From the NCBI RefSeq assembly GCF_022179225.1, contig NZ_BPQL01000107.1, forward strand, positions 1 through 38,448: DNA of 38,448 nucleotides, given 5' to 3'. The DNA comes from Methylobacterium goesingense (GTDB taxonomy: Bacteria > Pseudomonadota > Alphaproteobacteria > Rhizobiales > Beijerinckiaceae). Each line of letters opens with the position of its first letter. The stretch's first letter is position 1. The position numbers and the translations under genes are program-made. The notes under the pieces were generated by a model, which was given only the letters and a program-made list of their open reading frames with translations, searched no databases and was not told where the DNA came from. This document shows positions 15,038 to 26,591 of the stretch, piece after piece.

Positions 15038-15161
15038 CGACAGGGGATGACCCGCTCAACCGGACTAATGGCTATGCCGAGGCTTCCTTTCTAGCATCGA
15101 ATTCGTGGCCCGGCCCCGTGATGTCTCCGGGCGGTCCCACGCCGAGCCGGAGACGTCCTCC

Positions 15162-16031
15162 ATGACCATGTCGTCCAGAAAACCCGTCGTCGTCGTCGCC
15201 GAGGACGATCCGGTCGCCCGCGGGCTCATCGTGGCCGAGATCTCGAAGGCCGGCTTTTTCGCGATGGCACACGGGGACGGCCTGTCGGCCCTCGAATACT
15301 TCGCCATGGGAGAGAGGGCCGACGCGCTCGTCACCGACGTCCATATGCCGGGCTCCGTCGACGGCCTGTTCCTGGCGGTCGAGGCCCGGGCGCAGCGCCC
15401 CTACCTGCCCGTCGTCTACACGTCGGCCAAATCGATCCGGGCGCAGTCGATGGTGCCGGGCGCACGTTTCGTGTCCAAGCCCTATCCCATGGGACAGGTC
15501 GTCGGGACGCTCCGCACCGCGATGAACGCGTCCGCCTCCCGGATGATGGCCGAGACCTGGTCGCTCCACGCGGAGATCGAGCGCAGGTTCCTCGTCACGG
15601 ATGACGGCTGGATGGGAAGCGTGACCGGTTGGCGTCGGCTCACCGACGGTGTGCTCGGCGAGTTGCGTGGCGTGAAGATCCGGGTCCGCGAGGACGAGGG
15701 GCGGGCCTGGCTCACCGTGAAGGGACCCCGCGAGGGGCTGACCCGGACCGAGTTCGAGTACGAGATCCCCCTCTGCCAGGCGCGGGTCATGCTCGACTCC
15801 GACGTGATCGACGAGCCCGTCGTCAAGGTGCGTCACCTCGTTCCGTATGCCGGGGTCACATGGGAGGTCGACGTCTATCAGGGACGCCTCGCCGGCATCG
15901 TCATCGCGGAGGTCGAGATGCGGCACGAGACGCAGGTTTTCGACCTTCCGCCTTGGATCGGGCGCGAGGTCACCGGCGACGCGCGCTTCGGTCGGAAGGG
16001 TCTCCAGGCCCTGTCGTGGCAAAGCGCCTGA
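15162..16031 (+). CDS. Response regulator receiver fused to a CYTH (triphosphate tunnel) domain
   Basis: A 289-residue fusion. Residues 8-120 form a receiver: acidic pocket E14-D15-D16, phosphoacceptor D59 in VTDVHMPG, K106 in VSKPYP. Residues of about 136-285 form a CYTH/triphosphate tunnel domain. The N-terminal ExExK signature appears as E138-I-E140-R-R142 (Lys replaced by Arg). Tunnel residues are retained in KIRVRE, WLTVKGP, RTEFEYEIP, VKVRHL and WEVDVYQG, and in AEVEM. Known: CYTH enzymes hydrolyse inorganic triphosphate, nucleoside triphosphates or thiamine triphosphate, or make cyclic AMP. Inferred: a phosphorelay-controlled phosphatase or nucleotide enzyme. Start: ATG 15162 with GGAGA upstream. 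The gene lies 115 bases before the hybrid kinase, on the same strand. The fusion is unusual. Confidence 0.88.
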   Translation: MTMSSRKPVVVVAEDDPVARGLIVAEISKAGFFAMAHGDGLSALEYFAMGERADALVTDVHMPGSVDGLFLAVEARAQRPYLPVVYTSAKSIRAQSMVPGARFVSKPYPMGQVVGTLRTAMNASASRMMAETWSLHAEIERRFLVTDDGWMGSVTGWRRLTDGVLGELRGVKIRVREDEGRAWLTVKGPREGLTRTEFEYEIPLCQARVMLDSDVIDEPVVKVRHLVPYAGVTWEVDVYQGRLAGIVIAEVEMRHETQVFDLPPWIGREVTGDARFGRKGLQALSWQSA

Positions 16032-16146
16032 CCTGGGTGATCCGGCCGGAATGGAAACGTGCCGCTTCGCATGACGGGCCGGTGTACGACTGTGGAAGCG
16101 GGTTGGACGCGATCGGCAAAAGCCGACGCGTCGGGGGAGTGGGACC

Positions 16147-20034
<3,888 letters not shown>

Positions 20035-20098
20035 CGCTATGCCGGCCCTGCCATCGCCCCGTCATGCTGACGATGCGTAAGTGCCCGTCCCGGTCCGG

Positions 20099-20851
20099 TC
20101 ACGAGGGTCGCTTCACGAACCCGATGTCGACCGCCACGGCCTTCAGGCGCTCGGGCTCGCGCTCCTTCCGCTCGGAGTAGCGGTCGACGAGGTAGTCGGC
20201 CCGCTCGCGGGTCAGGAGCGTGAACCGGAACAGTTCCTCGCAGACGTCGACCACCCGGTCGTAGAGCGGCCCAGGGTTCATCCGGCCGGCGTCGTCGAAC
20301 TCCTTGTAGGCCATCGGGACCGAGGACTGGTTGGGGATGGTGATCATCCGCATCCAGCGCCCGAGCACGCGCAGGCCGTTGACCGCGTTGAACGACTGCG
20401 AACCGCCCGAGACCTGCATCACGGCCAGGGTCCGCCCTTGCGTCGGGCGCACCGACCCTTCCGACAGGGGGAGCCAGTCGATCTGGCTCTTGATGACCCC
20501 GGTCATGGCGCCGTGCCGCTCGGGGCTGACCCAGACATGCCCCTCGGACCAGATCGAGAGGTTCCGGAGCTCCTGGACCTTGGGGTGGTCGGCGGTGCTG
20601 TCGTCGGGCAGGGGCAGCCCGTGCGCGTCGTAGATCCGCACCTCGCCGCCCATCGCCTCCAGCAAGCGCGCGGCCTCGTAGGCGAGGAAGCGGCTGAACG
20701 AGCGCTCCCGGAGCGACCCGTACAGGATCAGGAAGCGAGGGGCGTGGGTGAACGGCGTCGCAACCTCCAGGTCGGCGGTCGTCGGGACTTTGAAGTGCCC
20801 CTCGCTCAGGTTCGGTAGGCCGTCGGCGAAGGGCTGTCGGGACTTGTCCAA
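20099..20851 (-). CDS. arsH: ArsH, NADPH-dependent FMN protein of organoarsenical resistance
   Basis: A 250-residue flavodoxin-like oxidoreductase. Seen: the ArsH N-terminus (LPNLSEGHF), the flavin-binding loop [33 protein letters not shown], and the ArsH-typical [18 protein letters not shown] and IPNQSS. Known: ArsH uses NADPH/FMN to oxidise trivalent organoarsenicals such as methylarsenite to less toxic pentavalent forms, and reduces some azo dyes or quinones. The start appears to be TTG at 20851 with AGAGG upstream; no suitable ATG exists near the conserved N-terminus. It is divergent from arsR across only 47 bases, so a single ArsR site could control both directions. Confidence 0.93.
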   Translation of the reverse strand: MDKSRQPFADGLPNLSEGHFKVPTTADLEVATPFTHAPRFLILYGSLRERSFSRFLAYEAARLLEAMGGEVRIYDAHGLPLPDDSTADHPKVQELRNLSIWSEGHVWVSPERHGAMTGVIKSQIDWLPLSEGSVRPTQGRTLAVMQVSGGSQSFNAVNGLRVLGRWMRMITIPNQSSVPMAYKEFDDAGRMNPGPLYDRVVDVCEELFRFTLLTRERADYLVDRYSERKEREPERLKAVAVDIGFVKRPS

Positions 20852-20872
20852 GACGTCTCGTTCCTCTACGTT

Positions 20873-20886
20873 TCAACGATGGTTGA
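20873..20886. promoter_or_regulatory. Candidate ArsR operator between arsH and arsR
   Basis: TCAAC-GATG-GTTGA is a perfect 5-base inverted repeat in the 47-base gap between the divergent arsH and arsR starts, 12 bases before the arsR ATG. A further GTTGA half follows at 20891. ArsR-family operators are typically TCAA/TTGA-containing palindromes. Binding is inferred. Confidence 0.5.
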
Positions 20887-20898
20887 GATGTTGACATC

Positions 20899-21246
20899 AT
20901 GATGGACGAACGGCAAGCCGTCGCCGCCTTCGCGGCGCTCGGGCAGGAGCACCGCCTGCGGATCGTCCGCCAGCTCGTCACCGCGGGGCCTGACGGGATG
21001 GCGGCCGGAATGCTCGCCGAGGCAGTCGGGGTTTCAGGCACCAACCTGTCGTTCCACCTGAAGGAACTCAGCCATTCCGGGCTGGTCACCTCTCGGCGCG
21101 CGGGCCGGTCGATCATCTACAGCGCCGCCTATCCGGACCTGTCGGAGCTGATCCAGTTCCTGATGCGCGATTGCTGCCAGGGCCGCCCCGAGGTCTGCGC
21201 CCCGGCCGTCGCCGCCCTATCCGCCTGCTGCGAGGATATCGCCTGA
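20899..21246 (+). CDS. arsR: ArsR/SmtB-family arsenite-responsive repressor
   Basis: A 115-residue winged-helix repressor. The recognition region is SGTNLSFHLKELSHSGLVTSRRAG, the ArsR pattern. Cysteines lie near the C-terminus (RDCCQGRPEVC and SACC), a likely As(III)-binding set as in ArsR proteins with C-terminal thiol sites; the classical CVCDLC motif of E. coli ArsR is absent. Known: metalloid binding releases the operator and derepresses the ars genes. Start: ATG 20899 or the adjacent ATG 20902. Its stop overlaps the arsC start (TGATG), so the genes are coupled. The rest of the ars operon follows on the same strand. Confidence 0.92.
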   Translation: MMDERQAVAAFAALGQEHRLRIVRQLVTAGPDGMAAGMLAEAVGVSGTNLSFHLKELSHSGLVTSRRAGRSIIYSAAYPDLSELIQFLMRDCCQGRPEVCAPAVAALSACCEDIA

Positions 21247-21671
21247 TGGACGTCGTGATCTATCACAACCCGGATTGCGGCACGTCCCGCAACACCCTGG
21301 CCCTGATCCGTAACGCCGGCATCGAGCCGCACGTGATCGAGTACCTGAAGACGCCGCCGAACCGGATACTGGTCCGCCAGCTCGCCGAGCGCGCCGGCAT
21401 CACCGTGCGCGACCTCATCCGAGAGAAGGGCACGCCCTACGCCGAGCTCCGCCTCTCGGACCCGAGCCTCACGGACGACCAGCTTCTCGATGCCGTCGCC
21501 GAGCATCCGATCCTGTTGAACCGCCCCGTGGTGGTGAGCCCGAAAGGCGTCGCCCTGTGCCGCCCATCGGAGGCTGTCCTCGACCTCCTGCCCGCCCAAC
21601 AGGGCGAGTTCGTTAAGGAGGACGGCGAGCGCGTCGTCGACGAGCACGGGCGCCGCGTCGCCACCGCCTGA
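21246..21671 (+). CDS. arsC: ArsC arsenate reductase, glutaredoxin-coupled type
   Basis: A 141-residue cytoplasmic enzyme that reduces arsenate to arsenite for export. Seen: active-site Cys11 in HNPDCGTSRNTL; REKGTPYAEL and HPILLNRPVVV, the latter containing the Arg that with others stabilises the arsenate adduct. This is the ArsC family of E. coli plasmid R773 (thioredoxin fold, glutathione/glutaredoxin-dependent), not the low-molecular-weight-phosphatase type. Start ATG 21246 overlaps the arsR stop. A charged C-terminal tail (EFVKEDGERVVDEHGRR) is typical. It is followed after 36 bases by arsB. Confidence 0.95.
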   Translation: MDVVIYHNPDCGTSRNTLALIRNAGIEPHVIEYLKTPPNRILVRQLAERAGITVRDLIREKGTPYAELRLSDPSLTDDQLLDAVAEHPILLNRPVVVSPKGVALCRPSEAVLDLLPAQQGEFVKEDGERVVDEHGRRVATA

Positions 21672-21707
21672 TCGCACCCACGCAATCAAAAACAAGAAAC
21701 GGTCCCG

Positions 21708-23003
21708 ATGCTCGCGCTCGCCATCTTCGTGGTCACCCTGGTCTTCGTCATCTGGCAGCCGAAGGGTTTTGGGATCGGATGGAGCGCCCTGATCGGGGCC
21801 GCCGTGGCGCTGGCCACCGGGGTGATCCACCCCGGGGACATCCCGGTGGTCTGGCACATCGTCTGGGACGCCACCTTCACCTTCGTGGCGCTCATCATCA
21901 TCTCGCTGCTCCTCGACGAGGCCGGCTTCTTCCACTGGGCGGCGCTCCACATCGCCCGCTGGGGCGGAGGCAGGGGCCGGCTGCTGTTCCCGCTGGTGAT
22001 CCTGCTCGGGGCCGCCATCGCGGCGGTGTTCGCCAACGATGGGGCCGCCCTCCTGCTCACCCCCATCGTCCTCGCCATCCTGCTCCGGCTGAACTTCAAG
22101 CCGGCGGCCGCTATGGCCTTCATCGTCGCCTGCGGGTTCGTAGCCGACTCGACCAGCCTGCCGCTGGTGATCTCGAACCTCGTCAACATCGTCTCGGCGA
22201 ACTTCTTCGACATCTCCTTCGGCCGCTACGCCGCGGTGATGGTGCCGGTGAACCTCGTCTCGCTGGCCGCGACCCTGATGGTGCTGTGGCTGTTCTTCCG
22301 GCGCGACCTGCCCACCAGCTACCCGGTGGCCGAGCTTGGAGCGCCGCGCCACGCGATCAAGGACCCGCTGGTCTTCCGGGCGGCCTTCCCGCTCCTCGGC
22401 CTGCTGCTGGTCGCCTACTTCGTGACCGCACCGTTCGGCGTGCCGGTCTCGGTCGTCACCTGCGCCGGCGCGGCGGTCCTGTTGGCGCTGGCCAACCGGA
22501 GCCACGTCATCCCGATCCGCAAGGTGCTCACGGGCGCGCCCTGGCAGATCGTGCTGTTCAGCCTCGGCATGTACCTCGTGGTCTACGGGCTCAAGAACGC
22601 CGGCCTGACGGACTACCTGGCGCAGGGCCTCGTCTGGCTCTCGGGCTTCGGCCCGTTCGTCGCCACCATCGGCACGGGGTTCGCCGCCGCGATCCTGTCC
22701 TCGGTGATGAACAACATGCCGAGCGTGCTGGTGGGCGCGCTCTCCATCCAGCAGGCCCCCGACCTGTCGCCGCTGATGCGCGAGCTCATGGTCTACGCCA
22801 ACGTCATCGGCTGCGACCTCGGCCCGAAATTCACGCCCATCGGCAGCCTCGCGACCCTGCTCTGGCTCCACGTGCTCGACACCAAGGGCCAGCGCATCAC
22901 CTGGGGCCAGTACATGCGGGTCGGCCTGGTCATCACCCCGCCGGTCCTGCTCGTGACGCTGGCGGCGTTGGCGCTCTGGCTGCCGGTGCTCGGGGCCTGG
23001 TAG
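21708..23003 (+). CDS. arsB: ArsB arsenite efflux permease
   Basis: A 431-residue inner-membrane transporter with 11-12 hydrophobic segments. Seen: family-typical [49 protein letters not shown] and [22 protein letters not shown], which are conserved in ArsB of the ion-transporter superfamily. Known: it extrudes arsenite or antimonite using the proton motive force, alone or with the ArsA ATPase; no arsA is in this window. Start ATG 21708, 36 bases after arsC; the ribosome site is weak (AAGAAA), which suggests read-through from the upstream gene. Function is clear from the neighbours. Confidence 0.95.
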   Translation: MLALAIFVVTLVFVIWQPKGFGIGWSALIGAAVALATGVIHPGDIPVVWHIVWDATFTFVALIIISLLLDEAGFFHWAALHIARWGGGRGRLLFPLVILLGAAIAAVFANDGAALLLTPIVLAILLRLNFKPAAAMAFIVACGFVADSTSLPLVISNLVNIVSANFFDISFGRYAAVMVPVNLVSLAATLMVLWLFFRRDLPTSYPVAELGAPRHAIKDPLVFRAAFPLLGLLLVAYFVTAPFGVPVSVVTCAGAAVLLALANRSHVIPIRKVLTGAPWQIVLFSLGMYLVVYGLKNAGLTDYLAQGLVWLSGFGPFVATIGTGFAAAILSSVMNNMPSVLVGALSIQQAPDLSPLMRELMVYANVIGCDLGPKFTPIGSLATLLWLHVLDTKGQRITWGQYMRVGLVITPPVLLVTLAALALWLPVLGAW

Positions 23004-23010
23004 CGATCCG

Positions 23011-24174
23011 ATGGCCCCGACGCGCCGCTGGACCGTGATATCGGCCCTGGGCGTCGTCCAGATCCTGAACTGGGGCTCGTCGTTCTACCTGCTTTCGGTG
23101 TTGGCCGCCCCGATGACCGAGGATACGGGATGGCCCTTGGGCTGGGTCATCGGCGGCCTGTCCCTCGGTCTCCTCGTCGCGGGTTTGGCCTCGCCGCGGG
23201 TCGGCACCTACATCGGCGAGCATGGCGGCCGGCCGGTACTGGCCTTCGCGGCCGTCGCCTTCGCCGTTGGCCTTGCCATCCTCGGACTCGCTCCGAACCT
23301 GCCGACTTACCTGGCGGGCTGGCTCCTGATCGGCCTAGGCATGGGCACCGGACTGTACGACCCCGCCTTCGCCACGCTCGGACGCCTCTACGGCGCCGAG
23401 GCAAGGCCCGCCATTACCACCCTGACGCTGTGGGGTGGGTTCGCCAGTACGGTGTGCTGGCCACTCTCGGCCTTCCTGATCGAGCGGGTGGGCTGGCGCG
23501 GGACTTGTCTCGCCTATGCCGGACTGCACCTCTCGGTCACGCTGCCGCTCGTCCTGCTGGTGATCCCCCATCCAACCGTACGTCCGGCAGCGCGGTTCGA
23601 AGGCCCAATCCCAGTTGTCCGGCTCGATGGTCCAGAACGTCGTGCCTTCCTCCTCATGGCGGGTGTGCTGACACTCGGGGGCACGATCATGGCCATGGTC
23701 TCGGTGCACCTCATCGCCCTGCTCCAGGCCCGTGGCGTCGCGCTGACCTCGGCCGTCGCCTACGGCGCGCTGATCGGCCCATCCCAGGTGGGCGCGCGGA
23801 TCGTCGAGATGGCCGGGAGGGGGCGGCACCACCCCCTCTGGACCCTCACGGCGGCGATGGTCCTCGTGGCCTTGGGCATGACGATGCTGGCGGCGGGCCT
23901 GCCGGTGGTCGGCCTGGCGCTCGTCCTCTACGGGGCCGGCAACGGGATCTACTCAATCGCACGCGGGACGGTGCCTCTCGCCCTGTTCGGCCCCGAGCGA
24001 TACGCTCCGCTCGTCGGCCGGCTCGCCCGTCCGGGGCTGGTGGCGCAGGCGCTTGCGCCCTCCCTCGGGGCCGTCGTGCTGACGCATGCGGGCGCCGACG
24101 CGACCTATGCCCTCCTTGCCGTGCTCGCCCTGGCGAACGTCGCGATTGCCCTATCCCTCTGGCGCGTCAGGTAG
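23011..24174 (+). CDS. MFS transporter in the ars operon
   Basis: A 387-residue, 12-helix major-facilitator protein. Seen: repeated hydrophobic segments, a GxxxGxxxxP-like region in LLIGLGMGTGLYDPAFATLGRLYG, and short polar loops. It starts 7 bases after the arsB stop, on the same strand, so it belongs to the ars transcript. Known: several MFS proteins are linked to arsenic operons (for example ArsJ for an arsenoglycolytic ester, and ArsK-type exporters). No GAPDH gene is present as it would be for ArsJ, so an arsenite or organoarsenical exporter of another type is more likely. Substrate not determined from sequence. Confidence 0.85.
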   Translation: MAPTRRWTVISALGVVQILNWGSSFYLLSVLAAPMTEDTGWPLGWVIGGLSLGLLVAGLASPRVGTYIGEHGGRPVLAFAAVAFAVGLAILGLAPNLPTYLAGWLLIGLGMGTGLYDPAFATLGRLYGAEARPAITTLTLWGGFASTVCWPLSAFLIERVGWRGTCLAYAGLHLSVTLPLVLLVIPHPTVRPAARFEGPIPVVRLDGPERRAFLLMAGVLTLGGTIMAMVSVHLIALLQARGVALTSAVAYGALIGPSQVGARIVEMAGRGRHHPLWTLTAAMVLVALGMTMLAAGLPVVGLALVLYGAGNGIYSIARGTVPLALFGPERYAPLVGRLARPGLVAQALAPSLGAVVLTHAGADATYALLAVLALANVAIALSLWRVR

Positions 24175-24200
24175 TCCCGTCCCTTCCTCGCCGGTCCACG

Positions 24201-24614
24201 ATGTGGCATCTTCCGGCGGTGACCTTCTGGCTCGCCCTTCGCAGGCTGCTACCGCTCCTGGCGGTTCTCAGCCTCACCCTTTCGCCGGTGACCGCCTCCG
24301 CGGCCGCCGCGGGCATGCGCGCGCCGATGGCCGTTCAAGGTCACGCCATGGCGATGTCCGACGAGGCCATGGATGACATGGCCGGGATGGCCATGGACGA
24401 GATGCCGTGCTGCCCCAAGGAGCGGCCGGACATGCCCGACTGCTCGAAGGGCTGCCCGCTGATGGCGCTTTGCCTGGCGAAGGTCGCCAGCGGACTGCCG
24501 GCCGCCCTCGGACTTCCGGGCCGCGTCGCCAGCTTCGTGGGACCCGCCTGGGGCGTCACCGCCTCCTTCGACAGCCTGTCGCAAGGGCCGCCCACCGAGC
24601 CTCCCCGAGCCTGA
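24201..24614 (+). CDS. Secreted Met/His/Cys-rich small protein, probable metal binding
   Basis: A 137-residue protein with an N-terminal signal-like helix (about 12-35, ending SASA-type AAAA). The mature part is rich in Met, Asp and His (GHAMAMSDEAMDDMAGMAMDEM) and has a Cys cluster PCCPKERPDMPDCSKGC plus a further Cys. The C-terminal 45 residues are less polar. Met/His/Cys-rich periplasmic proteins often bind Cu(I)/Ag(I); placement just before the FixH-like and cusBA genes supports a copper role. Start ATG 24201 lacks a good ribosome site, and a GTG a few codons later is possible. Family not recognised. Confidence 0.65.
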   Translation: MWHLPAVTFWLALRRLLPLLAVLSLTLSPVTASAAAAGMRAPMAVQGHAMAMSDEAMDDMAGMAMDEMPCCPKERPDMPDCSKGCPLMALCLAKVASGLPAALGLPGRVASFVGPAWGVTASFDSLSQGPPTEPPRA

Positions 24615-24624
24615 ACCCGATGCC

Positions 24625-24642
24625 GCCGGCGCCTGCGCCGGC
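24625..24642 (+). promoter_or_regulatory. Intercistronic stem-loop
   Basis: GCCGGCGC-CT-GCGCCGGC, with 8-base perfect arms (effectively 6-7 bp with a small loop), lies between the Met/His/Cys protein and the FixH-like gene. No U-run is present. It may be a processing or stability element, or a partial terminator separating the ars and cus parts. Confidence 0.4.
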
Positions 24643-24696
24643 CGATCCCGCGCGCCTGAAGGCCCGGGTCCCATCGTTTTCAGGAGATCATCGACC

Positions 24697-25092
24697 GTGT
24701 CCAAGACATCGTTTTCGCGCGCCCTCACGGCTGCGCTGCTCGGCCTCGCCCTGACCACCGCGGCCCGGGCCGACACCAAGGACTACGAGTTCCAACTGGT
24801 GAAGGACGAGGCCAAGCAGGGGGAGGCCATCCTCGACGTCCGCCTCGTCGACAAGCGCACGTCCAAGCCCGTGCCGAACGCCGTCATCTTCGCCAAGCGG
24901 ATCGACATGGCGCCCGACAGCATGGAGGAGATGACCTCCAAGATCGAGCAGATGCCCTCGCCGGAACCCGGCATCTACCGGTTCAAGGCTAAGCTGACGA
25001 TGGCCGGCGGCTGGCGCCTCTCGCTCGGGGCCAAGGTCCAAGGCGAGACCGGCACCGTCGAGAACAAGCTGGTGTTCAAGGCCACCAAGTGA
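24697..25092 (+). CDS. FixH/YtkA-like periplasmic protein, cus-linked
   Basis: A 131-residue protein with a signal peptide (about 1-25, TTAARA cleavage region). The mature domain is beta-rich (FQLVKDEAKQGEAILDVRLVDKRTSKPVPNAVIF, then MAGGWRLSLGAKVQGETGTVE), as in FixH/YtkA-like domains often found beside copper efflux or oxidase-assembly genes. The first residues after the signal and the Met-rich stretch (IDMAPDSMEEM) could bind metal. Start: GTG 24697 with CAGGAG ten bases upstream. Its stop overlaps the cusB start (GTGA), so expression is coupled. A periplasmic helper for copper handling is inferred. Confidence 0.75.
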   Translation: MSKTSFSRALTAALLGLALTTAARADTKDYEFQLVKDEAKQGEAILDVRLVDKRTSKPVPNAVIFAKRIDMAPDSMEEMTSKIEQMPSPEPGIYRFKAKLTMAGGWRLSLGAKVQGETGTVENKLVFKATK

Positions 25093-26591
25093 GCCGGTCG
25101 GCTTGGGCAGCCGGGACCCTCGCCGCGCTCGCGGCGGGGGTTTTGGGGTATGGCGCGGGGCATGAGGGCAGCCCCGTGCCGGCGTTCGTCCAGCAGGCGC
25201 GGACCGGGTTCGCCCACTGGCTGCCAGGTGGCGAAACAGGGTCCCCTGCGCCCGCTCGGGTCCCGCCCAAGGCCACGGGTCCCGTGGTCTACTACCGGGA
25301 CCCGGACGGGAAGCCGGACTACGCCTACGAGCCGACACGCACCGCGGATGGTCGCGACTATCGCGCCGTCCGCGCCAGCGAGGACGTGCGCTTCGACGAA
25401 CCCGACGAGGCGGAGGCGATGCCCGACGCCGGCCACGGCGACATGGCCATGGGTCAAGCCACGACGCCTGCGGGGGGCCGCAAGGTGCGCTTCTACCGCA
25501 ACCCGATGGGCCTTCCGGACACCTCGCCGATTCCGAAGAAGGACACGATGGGGATGGACTACCTCCCCGTCTACGAGGGCGAGGACACCGACGACGGCAC
25601 CGTGAGGATCTCGCCGGGCAAGCTCCAGCGCACCGGGGTCCGGACGGCGGTCGTCGAGCGACGCGTCCTGTCGATGCCGGTGCGCGCGCCCGGCGCCATC
25701 GAGGAGGACGAACGCCGGATCTCGGTCATCGCGATGCGCACCGACGCCTTCATCGAGAAGGTCGAGGGCGTCACCACCGGCGACCACGTGCACAAGGGCC
25801 AGCCGCTCATGCGCCTGTTCTCGCCCGAGATGAACGCGGCCGCCGCGCAGTACCTCACCGGCATCGGCTACGAGGGCGCCCGCCGGCGCCTGGAGAACCT
25901 CGGCATCCCGCCCGAGGTCATCGACGAGATCGAGCGCACCCGGAAGGTGCCCTCCACCATCACGTGGTCGGCGCCCCGCGACGGCGTCGTGGTCGAGCGC
26001 AACGTCTCCGACGGCATGCGCGCCAAGTCCGGCGACACCCTGTTCAAGCTCGTCGACCATTCCAGGGTCTGGGTCCTGGCCGACGTGACAGAACGCGACT
26101 TGGCGGCCGTGGCGGAGGGCCAGACGGCGACCGTGCGCGCCCGGACGTTCCCGGACCGCGTCTTCACCGGCGCTGTGACCCGGATCTACCCGCACCTCGC
26201 CATGGCGACCCGGACCGCCCGCTTGCGCATCGAGCTGCCGAACCCGAACGGCGACCTGCGCCCGGGGATGTTCGCCGACGTGACGATCGCCACCGGCAGC
26301 GACAGGCCGGTGGTGGCGGTGCCCGACGACGCGGTAATCGACACCGGCACGAAACAAGTCGTCCTGCTCGACAGGGGCGAGGGCCGCTTCGAGCCGAGAC
26401 CGGTCAGGCTCGGCACCCGCGGCGACGGCTACGTCGAGATCCGCGACGGCATCGTCGCCGGCGACCGGGTGGTGACCTCGGCCAACTTCCTCATCGATGC
26501 CGAGAGCAACCTGAAGGCGGCGCTGCAGGGGCTTTCCGAGCCCAAGCCCCATCCCGGCCCCCAGGCCGCCGCCGAGGGGAAGGCGCCATGA
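25089..26591 (+). CDS. cusB: CusB-type RND periplasmic adaptor with two metal-binding modules
   Basis: A 500-residue membrane-fusion protein. N-terminal anchor or signal (about 5-22). Two copies of the short heavy-metal-binding module follow: about 66-94 (YYRDPDGKPDYAYEP) and about 132-165 (FYRNPMGLPDTSPIPKKD...GMDYLPVY). The lipoyl/barrel-hybrid core follows, with RAPGAIEEDERRISVIAMR, WSAPRDGVVVERNVSDG, VWVLADVTERDLAAV and a C-terminal beta domain. Known: CusB passes Cu(I)/Ag(I) from periplasmic carriers to CusA and couples it to the outer-membrane channel. The first module lacks the Met pattern of the second, so only one may be fully functional. Start GTG 25089; the stop overlaps the cusA ATG. 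Confidence 0.9.
   Translation: MSRSAWAAGTLAALAAGVLGYGAGHEGSPVPAFVQQARTGFAHWLPGGETGSPAPARVPPKATGPVVYYRDPDGKPDYAYEPTRTADGRDYRAVRASEDVRFDEPDEAEAMPDAGHGDMAMGQATTPAGGRKVRFYRNPMGLPDTSPIPKKDTMGMDYLPVYEGEDTDDGTVRISPGKLQRTGVRTAVVERRVLSMPVRAPGAIEEDERRISVIAMRTDAFIEKVEGVTTGDHVHKGQPLMRLFSPEMNAAAAQYLTGIGYEGARRRLENLGIPPEVIDEIERTRKVPSTITWSAPRDGVVVERNVSDGMRAKSGDTLFKLVDHSRVWVLADVTERDLAAVAEGQTATVRARTFPDRVFTGAVTRIYPHLAMATRTARLRIELPNPNGDLRPGMFADVTIATGSDRPVVAVPDDAVIDTGTKQVVLLDRGEGRFEPRPVRLGTRGDGYVEIRDGIVAGDRVVTSANFLIDAESNLKAALQGLSEPKPHPGPQAAAEGKAP

Noticed and set aside
14964..15059. N-terminal extension of the LuxR-type regulator
   Set aside because: Arg/Ser-rich, no domain; the ATG at 14963 gives a normal receiver start with GGAGG upstream.
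23011..24174. ArsJ assignment for the MFS protein
   Set aside because: ArsJ is normally paired with a GAPDH gene, and none is present here.
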